The translations under genes and the position numbers were made by a program. Below the pieces are notes generated by a model, which saw only the letters and a program-made list of their open reading frames with translations, was not told where the DNA came from and did not search any database. Positions 1 to 8,896 of a stretch of DNA of 64,000 nucleotides are shown here, piece after piece (within the stretch, counting starts at the first letter, position 1; each line of letters begins with the position of its first letter). This DNA is from Tsukamurella sp. 8F. GTDB taxonomy: Bacteria > Actinomycetota > Actinomycetes > Mycobacteriales > Mycobacteriaceae. Location of the stretch: the NCBI RefSeq assembly GCF_029167375.1, contig NZ_JARFTP010000010.1, positions 87,812 through 151,811 of the forward strand, read 5' to 3'.

Positions 1-360
1 GATGTATGTGAGCCCCAGCGTCAGGGCGTCTCCGAGCGTCGGGCTGGTGAGGCAGCCGTACCCCAGCGGACCGAACGACGTGAGACGGTACCGGCGGCCC
101 AGGTCGAGACCGAGGCCGGTGTACTCGGGCTGGAGAGCCCGAAGGTTCCGCAGCACCGTGAGCTCCTGAAGTGCGGTCACCCCGAAGTCCGGATCGTCGA
201 ACCGATCCGCGGACAAGCCGGTATCGGCGAGGACATCGGCGACGGCGAGCCCCTGATCAATCGCGAACTGGGAGACGATCACGACGCCGTTGCCCGATCG
301 GACGAAGTCGTAGCCGCGTGGTGACGTGCCAAGACCTGCACTTGTGCCGGTACGAGCCAT
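1..360 (-). CDS. AraC-family regulator, N-terminal part only (runs off left edge)
   Basis: On the reverse strand an open frame begins with ATG at 360 and stays open for 120 codons to the window edge, so the gene is cut off by the window and not broken. The visible residues (for example TSFGPLGYGCLTSPTLGDAL) match the arabinose-binding-like N-terminal domain found in one branch of AraC regulators, which senses lipids or small acids and normally precedes a C-terminal double helix-turn-helix; that DNA-binding half would lie outside the window. It diverges from the condensation-domain gene and the two exported esterases, so it is the obvious candidate regulator of that group. A later GTG start is possible. 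Family assignment is confident; the ligand is unknown. Confidence 0.85.
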   Translation of the reverse strand, partial: MARTGTSAGLGTSPRGYDFVRSGNGVVIVSQFAIDQGLAVADVLADTGLSADRFDDPDFGVTALQELTVLRNLRALQPEYTGLGLDLGRRYRLTSFGPLGYGCLTSPTLGDALTLGLTYI

Positions 361-390
361 ACGGCACAGTAACGCAGCCCGACCACGTGT

Positions 391-432
391 CCGAAAAGAT
401 CAATTAATTGGCCCCGTTTGTGGCCGAAAAAG
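391..432. promoter_or_regulatory. AT-rich divergent promoter region with CCGAAAAG direct repeats
   Basis: Between the AraC start (360) and the next gene (527) is an AT-rich stretch in otherwise high-GC DNA. It holds CCGAAAAG (391-398) and CCGAAAAAG (424-432), 33 bp apart (about three helical turns), with the 10-bp palindrome CAATTAATTG (401-410) between them. Spaced direct repeats suit an AraC-type protein, but binding is only inferred. Confidence 0.35.
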
Positions 433-526
433 TCCATCGGCGTGGCTACCATCACATCTGCGAACCGAGCCGTGACCACGGCGAAATGCCGAGGGACCGC
501 AGCCCCGAGGGCGGTAGCGCGCAGAG

Positions 527-1840
527 ATGGGACAGGCATCTGTGATCAAGACTCCGTTGAACTCGGTGGACGAAGCGATCCTGGACCTGGACGGCCCGGT
601 CGAGCCGTGGAGTTGTCACCTGGAGATCCGGTGTGCCGGCACTCTCGACCCGCGCCGCGTCGGTGAGTCGGTCGCAGCCGCGGTCCGCCGTCATCCCCTT
701 GCGCACGCGCGGCTGGTCCCGGCCGCGCTCACCGACACCGGCCGGTCATGGGAGATCACAGACGCCATCCCTCCCATCCCTGTGGAAGTCAGTTACTGCC
801 GGACGGATTCCGAGGTCGCCGAGGCGAGGGCACGACTGCAGAGTGTCAGCCCGCGCCTGCAGGAGGCGCCTCCATTCCAGGTCGCTCTGGTGGCGCACCC
901 CGACGGGGACTACCTGATGCTGAACGTCCACCACGCCGTCGGTGACGGGATGACCAGCTACAGACTCATGGTCTCGATCCTGCGCGCGTACGCCGGTCTG
1001 GACGATCCGGTTCCCGCCGTCGATCCTCTGGCCAGCCGTGACCTCGTCGCGCTCGTCGGTTCGAAATCGATCACCGAGCGCCTCCAACGCCTCACCGAGC
1101 TCGCCGGACACATCGGCGTGCACCGCAGCGCCCCGGCACGCGTGGCACCGTCCGGCGCCACGGAGCGACCGGGATACGGCTTCCACCTCATGGCGCTCGA
1201 TGCCGGTGACGTACGGACGCTCGTGGCGCGCCGCACGGGCGGGTCGACGATCAACGACCTCCTCATAGCCGGTCTCGTCGCCGCGATACATCGGTGGAAC
1301 GCCGACCATTGTGCCCAGAACGGCCGCATCGGCATCATGATGCCGGTCAACCTGCGCCCAGCCGCATGGCGGAACGACGTACTCGGCAACGTGGTCTCCT
1401 ACGTCACCGTCTCCGTTCCGCGCGAGAGTCAAGCCGATCTCATGGACGCCGTCGGCATGGTCGTCCCACAGACCGCGCGCTTCAAGGAAGCGAGTTCTGC
1501 GGCCGCGCTCATCGACCTACTCCAGATCAATTCGAAACTGATACCCCGTCCGCTGCGGTCCAAGATCGCCCTGCTGCAGCCGCTCACCGGCGGCACGATC
1601 GTCGCGACCGCGGTTCTGTCGAATCTCGGTCGTCAGAACATGCCTGATCTGCCGGCTCCCGCCGGGCCCATCAAGCAGGCATGGTTCTCGCCTCCGGGCC
1701 ACATGCCGATGGGAACCTCCGTCGGCGTCATCACTGTGGGCGACCAGCTGTTCATCACTCTTCGTTACCGACACACCCAGTTCGACAGTGCGACGGCCGC
1801 GGCGTTCGCAGAGGCGTACCGCGAGATCCTGCTGACTTGA
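527..1840 (+). CDS. Condensation-domain / wax-ester-synthase-like acyltransferase
   Basis: A stand-alone condensation-fold protein of 437 residues. The catalytic signature HHAVGDG (HHxxxDG) is visible around residue 134, in the first domain as expected for the CoA-dependent acyltransferase superfamily (NRPS condensation domains, PapA, WS/DGAT). No carrier or adenylation domain is attached, so it probably transfers an acyl group from CoA or a carrier protein to an alcohol or sugar. An ATG at 527 and an in-frame GTG at 542 are both possible starts; the GTG has a GGACAGG stretch just upstream. It is followed by two exported esterases in the same direction, suggesting a shared lipid or ester pathway, but the substrate cannot be read from sequence. 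Confidence 0.75.
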   Translation: MGQASVIKTPLNSVDEAILDLDGPVEPWSCHLEIRCAGTLDPRRVGESVAAAVRRHPLAHARLVPAALTDTGRSWEITDAIPPIPVEVSYCRTDSEVAEARARLQSVSPRLQEAPPFQVALVAHPDGDYLMLNVHHAVGDGMTSYRLMVSILRAYAGLDDPVPAVDPLASRDLVALVGSKSITERLQRLTELAGHIGVHRSAPARVAPSGATERPGYGFHLMALDAGDVRTLVARRTGGSTINDLLIAGLVAAIHRWNADHCAQNGRIGIMMPVNLRPAAWRNDVLGNVVSYVTVSVPRESQADLMDAVGMVVPQTARFKEASSAAALIDLLQINSKLIPRPLRSKIALLQPLTGGTIVATAVLSNLGRQNMPDLPAPAGPIKQAWFSPPGHMPMGTSVGVITVGDQLFITLRYRHTQFDSATAAAFAEAYREILLT

Positions 1841-1938
1841 CGGCAGGAACATCACGAGCCGTTGTTCCCGGCAACTCGCCGAAGACTCGCTGCCGACCAC
1901 GCCGCCACTCGACCGACCGGTATTCCGAAGGGAACCAC

Positions 1939-3399
1939 ATGTACACCGATCCGCGCTCCACCTCGAGGTCTATCGCGACGTCCGGGCGTATGAGGGGGCG
2001 CGTTCGCGCCCTGCTCGTCCTTGCGATGGTGAGCACCCTCGCGTTCTGTATCGGAGCGGTCGACGCGATCACGGTTCCCGCCACCGCTCGGGCCGAGCCT
2101 GCGCCTCCGCGGGACTCGTTCTACGACGTGCCCGCCGATCTCGCCCATCTCGACCCGGGGGCGATCGTTCGCACGCGCTCGGTGCAGGTCAAGTCACTGG
2201 GGCTGTTCCACATCAACGCCGACGCGTGGCAGATCGCCTACCGGACGTCCGGCCAGCATCGCGAGCCGGATATGGCGGTCACGACGGTCATGGTCCCGCG
2301 CGGCACCAAGCCGACGAAGCTGCTGTCGTTCCAGTCGGCGGCGGACGCGACGCTGCGCGTGTGCAACCCGTCGTACCAACTGACGAAGATGGCCCCCGCC
2401 GGCGTCGATCTGTCGACGCCGGCCGGACCGTTGCTATTCGACATCGCCCCCGACGAAGTGCTGTTCGCGGCGCTGGGACTGCGCGAGGGATGGGCCGTCA
2501 CGATGCCGGATCACGGCGGGATCGAGAACCGTTTCCTCACCCCGCACCAGCCCGGCTACGCCGTCCTGGACGGGATCCGCGCCGTCGAACACTTCCGTCC
2601 CGCGAACGTGACCCGCAGCTCGCCGGTCACGATGTGGGGTTACTCCGACGGCGGAATCGTCAGTAGCTGGGCTGCCGAAGAGCAGCCGACCTACGCCCCC
2701 GAACTGACTCAGATCAAGGGAGCGGCGATGGGTGCCGTCGAGCGTGACCTCCCCGCGTCCCTCAAAGACGTGAACGGGAGCCTCATCGGCGGCTTCATCC
2801 CCATCGGTCTCGGCGCGATCGGTAAGGACTCTGCCCAGTTCGCCCGGGCGATCGACAAGTACCTCACGCCGAACGGCAAGGCGAGGGTCGACGCTACACA
2901 CGACCACTGCCTGATCCAGAACATCATGTCCAACCTCTGGCTCGACTACCGCAACGACTTCTTGACCGCCCCGCTGGACACGGTGCTGGAGGATCCCGTG
3001 GTGCGCAAGGCGATCCGCGAACGCGGCATCACCGGGCGAGCCCCACGGATGCCGCTCTACGTCTACAACGGTGTGACGGACGAGATCTCACCGATCGCCG
3101 GCGAGGACAAGCTCGTCCACAGCTACTGCGCGGGCGGAACATCGGTCGTCTATCGACGTGAGCAGTTCCCGCCGAACCCGGTGCCGCAACTCAATTCGCC
3201 ACACGTCGTCGTCGCGGTCACGGGAGCCGCCGCAGCATTCAACTGGGTCAAGGATCGGATGAACGGTGTTCCCGCACAGGCAGGATGCGATACGAAGACG
3301 GTGCCCGCGACGCTGCTCGATCCGGGCGCGTTGTCCACTCTCGGCGGCGCATTCGGCACCATCCTCTCGATGATCGCCGGAGCTCCGGTGAAGCCGTGA
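1939..3399 (+). CDS. Exported LIP-family triacylglycerol lipase
   Basis: A secretory lipase of the LIP family (alpha/beta hydrolase), predicted to hydrolyse long-chain esters outside the cell. The start at 1939 is chosen because it follows an AAGGGA ribosome site and begins a signal peptide (basic N-terminus, then a hydrophobic run near residues 24-45 ending at an ATARA-type cleavage site). The nucleophile serine is in GYSDGG (Ser about residue 236), followed by the family block QPTYAPEL. Length of 486 residues is a little above the usual 400-450 because of the long leader. The open frame extends further upstream to 1681, overlapping the previous gene, but that part looks non-coding. Likely co-transcribed with the upstream acyltransferase (gap 98 bp). 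Confidence 0.88.
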   Translation: MYTDPRSTSRSIATSGRMRGRVRALLVLAMVSTLAFCIGAVDAITVPATARAEPAPPRDSFYDVPADLAHLDPGAIVRTRSVQVKSLGLFHINADAWQIAYRTSGQHREPDMAVTTVMVPRGTKPTKLLSFQSAADATLRVCNPSYQLTKMAPAGVDLSTPAGPLLFDIAPDEVLFAALGLREGWAVTMPDHGGIENRFLTPHQPGYAVLDGIRAVEHFRPANVTRSSPVTMWGYSDGGIVSSWAAEEQPTYAPELTQIKGAAMGAVERDLPASLKDVNGSLIGGFIPIGLGAIGKDSAQFARAIDKYLTPNGKARVDATHDHCLIQNIMSNLWLDYRNDFLTAPLDTVLEDPVVRKAIRERGITGRAPRMPLYVYNGVTDEISPIAGEDKLVHSYCAGGTSVVYRREQFPPNPVPQLNSPHVVVAVTGAAAAFNWVKDRMNGVPAQAGCDTKTVPATLLDPGALSTLGGAFGTILSMIAGAPVKP

Positions 3400-3528
3400 A
3401 CGCCGTGCATGATCGGCGGCTGCGGAGACAGTGTCCGCCGACGGCGCCCGCGGTCGATTCCGGCGCATTCCACGGCACGGCCGTACGACAACCGACGAAG
3501 TACACAGACCAGCTCGTGAGAGGAATCC

Positions 3529-4749
3529 ATGCGGACCGATGAGAACTGCACGTTCGCGTACGCGATCGTGTGCGCCGTTGCGGCCGTCGTGAACGTCGTG
3601 ATCGCCGCGGTGACGGTACCCGCGCTGGCCCACGCGGCGCCCGGCCCATCCGCCTATTCGTCACCGGTGCCGTCACCGAGCGGCAGCACTGTCAAATGGT
3701 TGTGTCACCCCGGCATCACGGGCGACCCGTGCGATCTCCCGAACGATCGGACCGATCTCGGGACTGGAAAGCGATACCCCGCGACCCGGGTTCCCGAGAC
3801 CGCTCAGAAGGTGGACTGCTTCTACGTCTACCCGACGATCACCGACAACCTCGGCTTCCAAGCGCCGGCGGAGATGACACCGCCCGTCCGGGACGTCACA
3901 CGGATGCAGGCGTCCCCGTTCCAGAACCAATGCCGGATCTACGCGCCTCTGTACCGCGAGCTCACCACCTTCGGGCTGGCCCCGGCCGCGCTGACCGCAC
4001 TCGCCGGCAACCGCGCGATGATGCAGACGGCGTACAACGACGTCAAGCACGCCTGGAAGGAGTTTCAGCGCACGCGCGGAAGCGGTCGCGGCTTCATGCT
4101 GATCGGGCACTCGCAGGGCACGATGATGCTGCGCAAGCTGATCCGCGAGGAGATCGACCCGAACCCCGCCGTGCGCGCCGAGATGGTCGGTGCTCTGCTC
4201 ATGGGAGGCAACGTACTCACGCGTCCCGGATCCACGACCGGCGGCGACTTCCAGCACATCCCGCTATGCACGCGAAGCGCGCAGACCGGATGCGTCGTCG
4301 CCTATTCCACCGAGCTGACCGCACTGCCATCGCTGTTCGGCAACAGCACGCTCGACGCACTCAGTCTGATCATGGGCCTGCCCTTCGGTCCGCAGTATCA
4401 GGTCGCCTGCACGGACCCACGGAGACTGAGCGGCATCTACAACCCGGTGGGAATCACGCTCGTCAGCGCGCCGTACTCGCCGGGCGTGATCAGGGCGCTG
4501 CTGACGATCATGACGCTGCCGGCGCTCGAGTTCCCGACCTCGTCGTCCACATGGACGACGGGCCCCGGCCGGTACACGGTCTCGTGCGTCGATCCAGGCA
4601 CCTTCCATCGCCTACGCGCTACTCCGATCAACGACCGACAACAGTTGGGTGAGGTACCCCTGTTCAACACACATCTCGGCGACATGAACCTCGGCGTCGA
4701 GTATCTGACCACCATCGTCCACGACCAGGTCGCCGCCTACCACGGGTGA
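3529..4749 (+). CDS. Exported DUF3089 (lipase-like) protein
   Basis: A 406-residue predicted exported hydrolase of the DUF3089 family. An N-terminal hydrophobic segment ends in ALAHAAP, a likely signal-peptidase site. The family hallmark VDCFYVYPT occurs near residue 99, and a serine hydrolase box GHSQG has its nucleophile at Ser195. A ribosome site (GAGAGGAA) precedes ATG 3529. Several cysteines in the mature part could form disulfides outside the cytoplasm. It follows the LIP lipase by 129 bp and probably acts on related extracellular or envelope esters; no substrate is established for this family. Confidence 0.85.
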   Translation: MRTDENCTFAYAIVCAVAAVVNVVIAAVTVPALAHAAPGPSAYSSPVPSPSGSTVKWLCHPGITGDPCDLPNDRTDLGTGKRYPATRVPETAQKVDCFYVYPTITDNLGFQAPAEMTPPVRDVTRMQASPFQNQCRIYAPLYRELTTFGLAPAALTALAGNRAMMQTAYNDVKHAWKEFQRTRGSGRGFMLIGHSQGTMMLRKLIREEIDPNPAVRAEMVGALLMGGNVLTRPGSTTGGDFQHIPLCTRSAQTGCVVAYSTELTALPSLFGNSTLDALSLIMGLPFGPQYQVACTDPRRLSGIYNPVGITLVSAPYSPGVIRALLTIMTLPALEFPTSSSTWTTGPGRYTVSCVDPGTFHRLRATPINDRQQLGEVPLFNTHLGDMNLGVEYLTTIVHDQVAAYHG

Positions 4750-4800
4750 GATAGAGGATCGACGCCCAGTCTGCGCGGGCCCGACTGCACGAGGCCTGCT

Positions 4801-4829
4801 TTGACAACGCTCCGGGCGTCCCCTAATCT
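4801..4829 (+). promoter_or_regulatory. Sigma-A type promoter of the epimerase-like gene
   Basis: TTGACA at 4801-4806 and TAATCT at 4824-4829 are separated by exactly 17 bp. This is a near-consensus vegetative promoter, 79 bp before the ATG at 4908, and it makes the downstream gene transcriptionally separate from the lipase group. Confidence 0.75.
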
Positions 4830-4907
4830 CATGTAAGCAGCGCATACTTTGGGCTGCCGGAGGACCGACGTCCACCGAGAACCGCGGCAGGGGAAGGGAC
4901 CACAACG

Positions 4908-5858
4908 ATGCAGACGATCCTCGGAGCGAACGGCCAGATCGCGGTCGAACTGGCCCGAGAGCTCGGCCGGGCCCACACCGACGACCTGAGGCTCGTCAGC
5001 CGCAATCCGCGCAAGGTGAACGAGGCCGACGAGGTCGTGAGTGCCGATCTGCTCGATGCCGGACAGACCGCACGGGCGGTGGCCGGCAGCGAGATCGTGT
5101 ATTTCACGGCGGGACTACCCGCCGACACGGCCCTCTGGGAAGCACGATTCCCCACCATGCTCCGCAACGCGTTGGCAGCCGCGAGGGCCGCGGGTGCGAA
5201 GTTCGCGTACTTCGACAACACCTATATGTATCCGCAGGACGACCATGTGCAGACCGAGGAGACTCCGTTCGCTCCGGTGGGACGCAAAGGCCGTGTGCGA
5301 GCGGATATGGCGACCATGGTGCTCGAGGAGACGGTACGCGGCGACGTGCCCGCCCTCATCGCGCGAGCCCCGGAGTTCTACGGTCCCGGGCGCACTCAGG
5401 GTTTCACCAACTCGCTGATCATCGACCGGATCAAGACCGGCAAGCGGCCACTCGTGCCGGTGCGCGCCGATCGTCGCCGCACCCTCATCTGGACCCCTGA
5501 CGCCAGCCGCGCACTCGCCACTCTCGGGAACACACCTGACGCCTACGGCCAGACCTGGCACCTTCCTGTCGATGACGACCGTCCCACCTACCGGGAGTTC
5601 GCCTCGATGGCGACCGCCGCGTTCGGTGCCGCCGACCGATACACAGTCGTGCCCGAGTGGGCGCTGATAGCGAGCGGGATCTTCGACGCGCAGGCACGCG
5701 AGATCCGGGAGTTGCTCGCACGCTACCGATACGACAACCTGTTCGACGCCTCGAAGTTCGCCGAGCGCTTCCCGGACTTCGAGGTCACCACCTACCGAGC
5801 GGGGCTCGACAGCATCCGTGTCGAGGCCGACGCCGATGCCGCGGCGGCGGAGTCCTAG
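4908..5858 (+). CDS. NAD(P)-dependent epimerase/dehydratase-like (extended SDR)
   Basis: A 316-residue Rossmann-fold protein. The N-terminus ILGANGQIA is the nucleotide-binding glycine-rich turn of atypical or extended SDR enzymes, and the sequence continues with a strand-helix pattern and a RAPEFYGPG segment typical of the NAD-dependent epimerase family. The usual YxxxK catalytic pair is not obvious, so it may be an atypical SDR that acts as a reductase or has a regulatory role. It has its own strong promoter and an AAGGGA ribosome site. Function beyond NAD(P) binding is not determined. Confidence 0.8.
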   Translation: MQTILGANGQIAVELARELGRAHTDDLRLVSRNPRKVNEADEVVSADLLDAGQTARAVAGSEIVYFTAGLPADTALWEARFPTMLRNALAAARAAGAKFAYFDNTYMYPQDDHVQTEETPFAPVGRKGRVRADMATMVLEETVRGDVPALIARAPEFYGPGRTQGFTNSLIIDRIKTGKRPLVPVRADRRRTLIWTPDASRALATLGNTPDAYGQTWHLPVDDDRPTYREFASMATAAFGAADRYTVVPEWALIASGIFDAQAREIRELLARYRYDNLFDASKFAERFPDFEVTTYRAGLDSIRVEADADAAAAES

Positions 5859-5967
5859 CAACGAAGACCGGACGATGCGCCGCCGTAGCCCGGCCCAGTC
5901 GCATCTCCGCCCCCTCGCTCGCCCGTGCGCGTCTCACACGGAGGCCGGATCGCGCATCATGGGAGGC

Positions 5968-6303
5968 ATGCGAGCATTCGGCATCCCGCTGCCTCAACCG
6001 TGGCGTTCGACGGTCGCGTTCGGCGAACCGCACGTCACGCCCGACGGCACGACGATCATCACTGTGTCGCGTGTGCGTGGTCGGCCGGATGCAGACGCCG
6101 CCGGGACCGTCACCACGGCCATCGGTGTGTACACCATTCGTGACGGGGCTGTCGCTTGGACGCCTGCGGTGGATGTGGATCGGATCGCTTCGATCGGCAT
6201 CGCAACGGGATTCGTCGCCGCGTTGCTCGGCACTGCCGCGGTGGTGCGGCGACCACCCTGGCCGGCACTCACCGGAACCATCACGGTCGTGCGGAACCGG
6301 TAG
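5968..6303 (+). CDS. GerW/YtfJ-like small protein with one membrane segment
   Basis: A protein of about 111 residues resembling the GerW (YtfJ) family. It keeps the family pattern of an FGEP opening, a beta stretch with VSRVRG, and GVYTIRDGAVAWTPAVDVDRI near the C-terminus, followed by a hydrophobic segment of about 18 residues. YtfJ is a sporulation protein in Bacillus, but members are widespread in non-sporulating actinobacteria, where the role is unknown. ATG at 5968 and ATG at 5959 are both possible starts. It sits alone between the epimerase gene and the convergent SDR gene. Confidence 0.6.
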   Translation: MRAFGIPLPQPWRSTVAFGEPHVTPDGTTIITVSRVRGRPDADAAGTVTTAIGVYTIRDGAVAWTPAVDVDRIASIGIATGFVAALLGTAAVVRRPPWPALTGTITVVRNR

Positions 6304-6354
6304 GACCCCGGCCCACAAGGCCGAGCGTGATGCCTGATCTCGCCTGGCACAGGC

Positions 6355-7119
6355 TCAGCTGGTGAGCAGGCCGCCTTCGACGGGAAGGACGGTACCTGTG
6401 ATGTAGCTGCCGGCGTCACTCGCGAGGAGTATCAGGGCCGCGGCGAGCTCGTCCGGGTCGCCGATCCGCCCCACCAGGGTCCGGGGCAGGATGACGTTCT
6501 CGATGTAGTCCGGGGCGAACTGGTCGCTCATCTCGGAGGCGAAGAACCCGGGGGCGATGGCGTTGACCCGGATGCCCTTGCGGCCCGTCCACTGTTGGGC
6601 GAGGTCGCGGGTCAACCCGACCACGCCGGCTTTGCTGGAGGCGTATGCGGCCTGCGGTAGCCCTGCTGTCGTCAAGCCGAGGACGCTCGAGATGTTGATG
6701 ATCGAGCTTCCGGGGCGCATCACGTGCGCGCATGCCTGCGCCATCCAGTAGGTTCCGGCGAGGTTGATGTCGACGACCGATCGGAACTGCTCGGGCGTCT
6801 CCTTCAACGCCGGCACGGCGGTTCCGACGCCGGCGTTGTTCACCAGGACGTCGAGCCGTCCGAACTCTGCAATCGCTGCTTGCGCTACAGATGCGCAGGC
6901 ATCGGGATCGGTCACGTCGCACGGCACGGCGTGTGCGCGTCTGCCGGTGGACTCGACGAGTGAGCAGGTGTCGGTCAAGCGGTCGGCTCGGCGGGCCGCG
7001 AGTACGACGTCGGCGCCCGCCTCCGCCAGCGCGGTGGCGAAGCGTACTCCCAGGCCGCTGGAGGCCCCGGTGACGACGGCGACGCGGCCGTCCATGCGGA
7101 ATCGATCGAGGATGCTCAT
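6355..7119 (-). CDS. Short-chain dehydrogenase/reductase
   Basis: A classical SDR of 254 residues: cofactor motif TGASSGLG near the N-terminus, NNAG core, catalytic Ser in ISSVLG and YASSK (YxxxK), and a C-terminal PVEGG. It oxidises or reduces an alcohol or ketone with NAD(P)(H); a 3-hydroxyacyl substrate is plausible because it is the last gene of an operon with an acyl-CoA ligase and a PHA-synthase-like gene. The start at 7119 has an AGGGAAG ribosome site; the frame is open further upstream but the extension overlaps the preceding gene. Gap to the upstream gene is 52 bp. Confidence 0.88.
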   Translation of the reverse strand: MSILDRFRMDGRVAVVTGASSGLGVRFATALAEAGADVVLAARRADRLTDTCSLVESTGRRAHAVPCDVTDPDACASVAQAAIAEFGRLDVLVNNAGVGTAVPALKETPEQFRSVVDINLAGTYWMAQACAHVMRPGSSIINISSVLGLTTAGLPQAAYASSKAGVVGLTRDLAQQWTGRKGIRVNAIAPGFFASEMSDQFAPDYIENVILPRTLVGRIGDPDELAAALILLASDAGSYITGTVLPVEGGLLTS

Positions 7120-7171
7120 TTCTTCCCTTCGTGTCGATGTCGATGCTCGCGTCGGGTGCGAGCCACCGTGG

Positions 7172-8896
7172 TCACGATGCGACCCGCCGGACGTAGGTTC
7201 CGGGTGCGTCGCCGAGTACCGGGTATGCGTCGTCGCCGAGGTGCGCCGGTGCTGTCGTGGTATCCGGTGATACCGAGGTGAGCCAGGCGTTCCAGTGATC
7301 CCACCAGGGTCCCGCGTGCAGTTCGGATCGGCCGAGCCACTCGTCGGCGTCGACGCCGAGGGCGGGCACCGATGTGCGGTACGACGCGCGTTCGGCGCCC
7401 GGCCCCCGAGCGATGGCGGCGGCATGTCCGCCGGTCGCGAGGACGAAATCAGCGGTCTCGCCGATCATCGCCACCGTTCGGTAGCAGTCCCGCCACGGTG
7501 AGATGTGGTCCGTCGATGCGCCGAGGACGTAGGTGGGCACGGAGATGGCCGAGACATCGATGGGCGTGTCCCGGATGCGCGCGCGTCCTGGAACGACGAA
7601 TGGGTTGTCGAGCGCGATCTCCAGCAGATCGGCGCCGAACGCCGCGGCCAGGTCGGTCTGGTCGGCGGCCCAGTAGAGCAGGTCGTGTTTCGGGGCTGCA
7701 CGGCCGAGCAGGTAGCGGTGCACGAACGCGTTCCAGATCCCGTCGACGGGGCGCATCACGGCGAATGAGCGCGCCGTGTCTGCCGCATCGAATCGACCAC
7801 TCCGCCTTGATTTCTCGATCGCCCGCCGCGCGCGCCCTCGATCGAGGCTCGCTGACCCCGCCGGTCCGGCCGAGAAGTCGGTCACGGCGATCGCGATGGA
7901 CAGCGTGGCCATGAGTTGTTGCCGGCCGACCGCCGCCAGATAGGCCGCCGCGATCAGTGTGATCTGCCCGCCTCCGCATAACCCGATCGGGTGGCACGAA
8001 TCGGTGCCTGCGATCCGGCACGCCGTCTCCATCGCCTCGATGAGCGCGGCGATGTAATCGTCGAATCCAACGTCTGCGTGCGAGGCGTCCGGGTTGACCC
8101 AGGAGATGACGAACACCCGCCTGCCGGCCCGCAGCTCCGCCCGGATGAGGGAGCGGTCGGGGGCGAGATCCAGCAGATAGAACTTGTTGACGGGGGAGGC
8201 GATGAACACCGTCGGGACCGCGTCCACCTTCTCCGTCGTCGGCGTGTACTGGAGCAGTTCGTACAAGCGCTCTCGGCGTACCACTGCGCCGGGGGTGGCC
8301 GCGATGGTCTCGCCGATGCGGAATGCCGAGCGATCCACCGCCGCAGGTAGCTTGCTGGGAGTCCGCCAGTCGTCGAGGACGTATCGGCTCCCGCGTAGGA
8401 AGTTGCTGCCCCCGGTGTCCAGGACCTCTTTCCACACCTCAGGGTTGACCAGCGGGTTGTTCGTCGGAGCTGCCGCAGCAAGTAGATTGTCTACGGACTG
8501 TCTCAGCTGTTCCCTTGTGCGCCAGTCGGTGTCGAGGTCGTCGAGGATCGTCATCACCGCGTCGCAGGTGGTCAGGTATCCGGCGGCGAGACGCCGGAAG
8601 AAAGGGTTGCCCTGCCAGGCTCGATCGGTGAACCTGCTGTCGCGGCCCACCCGGTCCGGGGCGCCGCCGACGGTCGCCGTGACCAGACCTCCGGGGAGCC
8701 GGGCGAGGGTGCGCACGACGGGCGCGGGGTGCCGCACGGCCGCGGACGTGGCGCGTCGCATCGCCCCAAGAGGCAGCAGTGCGCCGAGTCCGCCGAACAA
8801 CGCCGAAGCTGCGAACACTTCGATACCGCCCCCGGCGGGTGTGTTCTCGGCCGCGGTCTCCCGGCTCGCCGGGGACACGGGTGTGCCTGTGTTCAT
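7172..8896 (-). CDS. phaC: Poly(3-hydroxyalkanoate) synthase-like (PhaC family)
   Basis: A 574-residue protein of the PhaC family, which polymerises hydroxyacyl-CoA thioesters or, in some members, performs acyl transfer. The lipase-like box is GLCGGGQ, with the catalytic cysteine expected for PHA synthases (GxCxG). The rest of the triad is visible as Asp in STDHISPWRDC and His in TGGHAA. The N-terminal PhaC_N-type region contains NPLVNPEVWKE and a conserved GxNFLRG block. The start ATG (8896) overlaps the stop of the acyl-CoA ligase as ATGA, so the two are translationally coupled. The length fits class I/II synthases; no PhaE or PhaR subunit is nearby. Polymer versus simple acyl transfer cannot be decided from sequence. 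Confidence 0.8.
   Translation of the reverse strand: MNTGTPVSPASRETAAENTPAGGGIEVFAASALFGGLGALLPLGAMRRATSAAVRHPAPVVRTLARLPGGLVTATVGGAPDRVGRDSRFTDRAWQGNPFFRRLAAGYLTTCDAVMTILDDLDTDWRTREQLRQSVDNLLAAAAPTNNPLVNPEVWKEVLDTGGSNFLRGSRYVLDDWRTPSKLPAAVDRSAFRIGETIAATPGAVVRRERLYELLQYTPTTEKVDAVPTVFIASPVNKFYLLDLAPDRSLIRAELRAGRRVFVISWVNPDASHADVGFDDYIAALIEAMETACRIAGTDSCHPIGLCGGGQITLIAAAYLAAVGRQQLMATLSIAIAVTDFSAGPAGSASLDRGRARRAIEKSRRSGRFDAADTARSFAVMRPVDGIWNAFVHRYLLGRAAPKHDLLYWAADQTDLAAAFGADLLEIALDNPFVVPGRARIRDTPIDVSAISVPTYVLGASTDHISPWRDCYRTVAMIGETADFVLATGGHAAAIARGPGAERASYRTSVPALGVDADEWLGRSELHAGPWWDHWNAWLTSVSPDTTTAPAHLGDDAYPVLGDAPGTYVRRVAS

Noticed and set aside
1681..1938. Upstream extension of the first LIP lipase
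   Set aside because: It overlaps the acyltransferase gene and would bury the signal peptide; ATG 1939 has a ribosome site.
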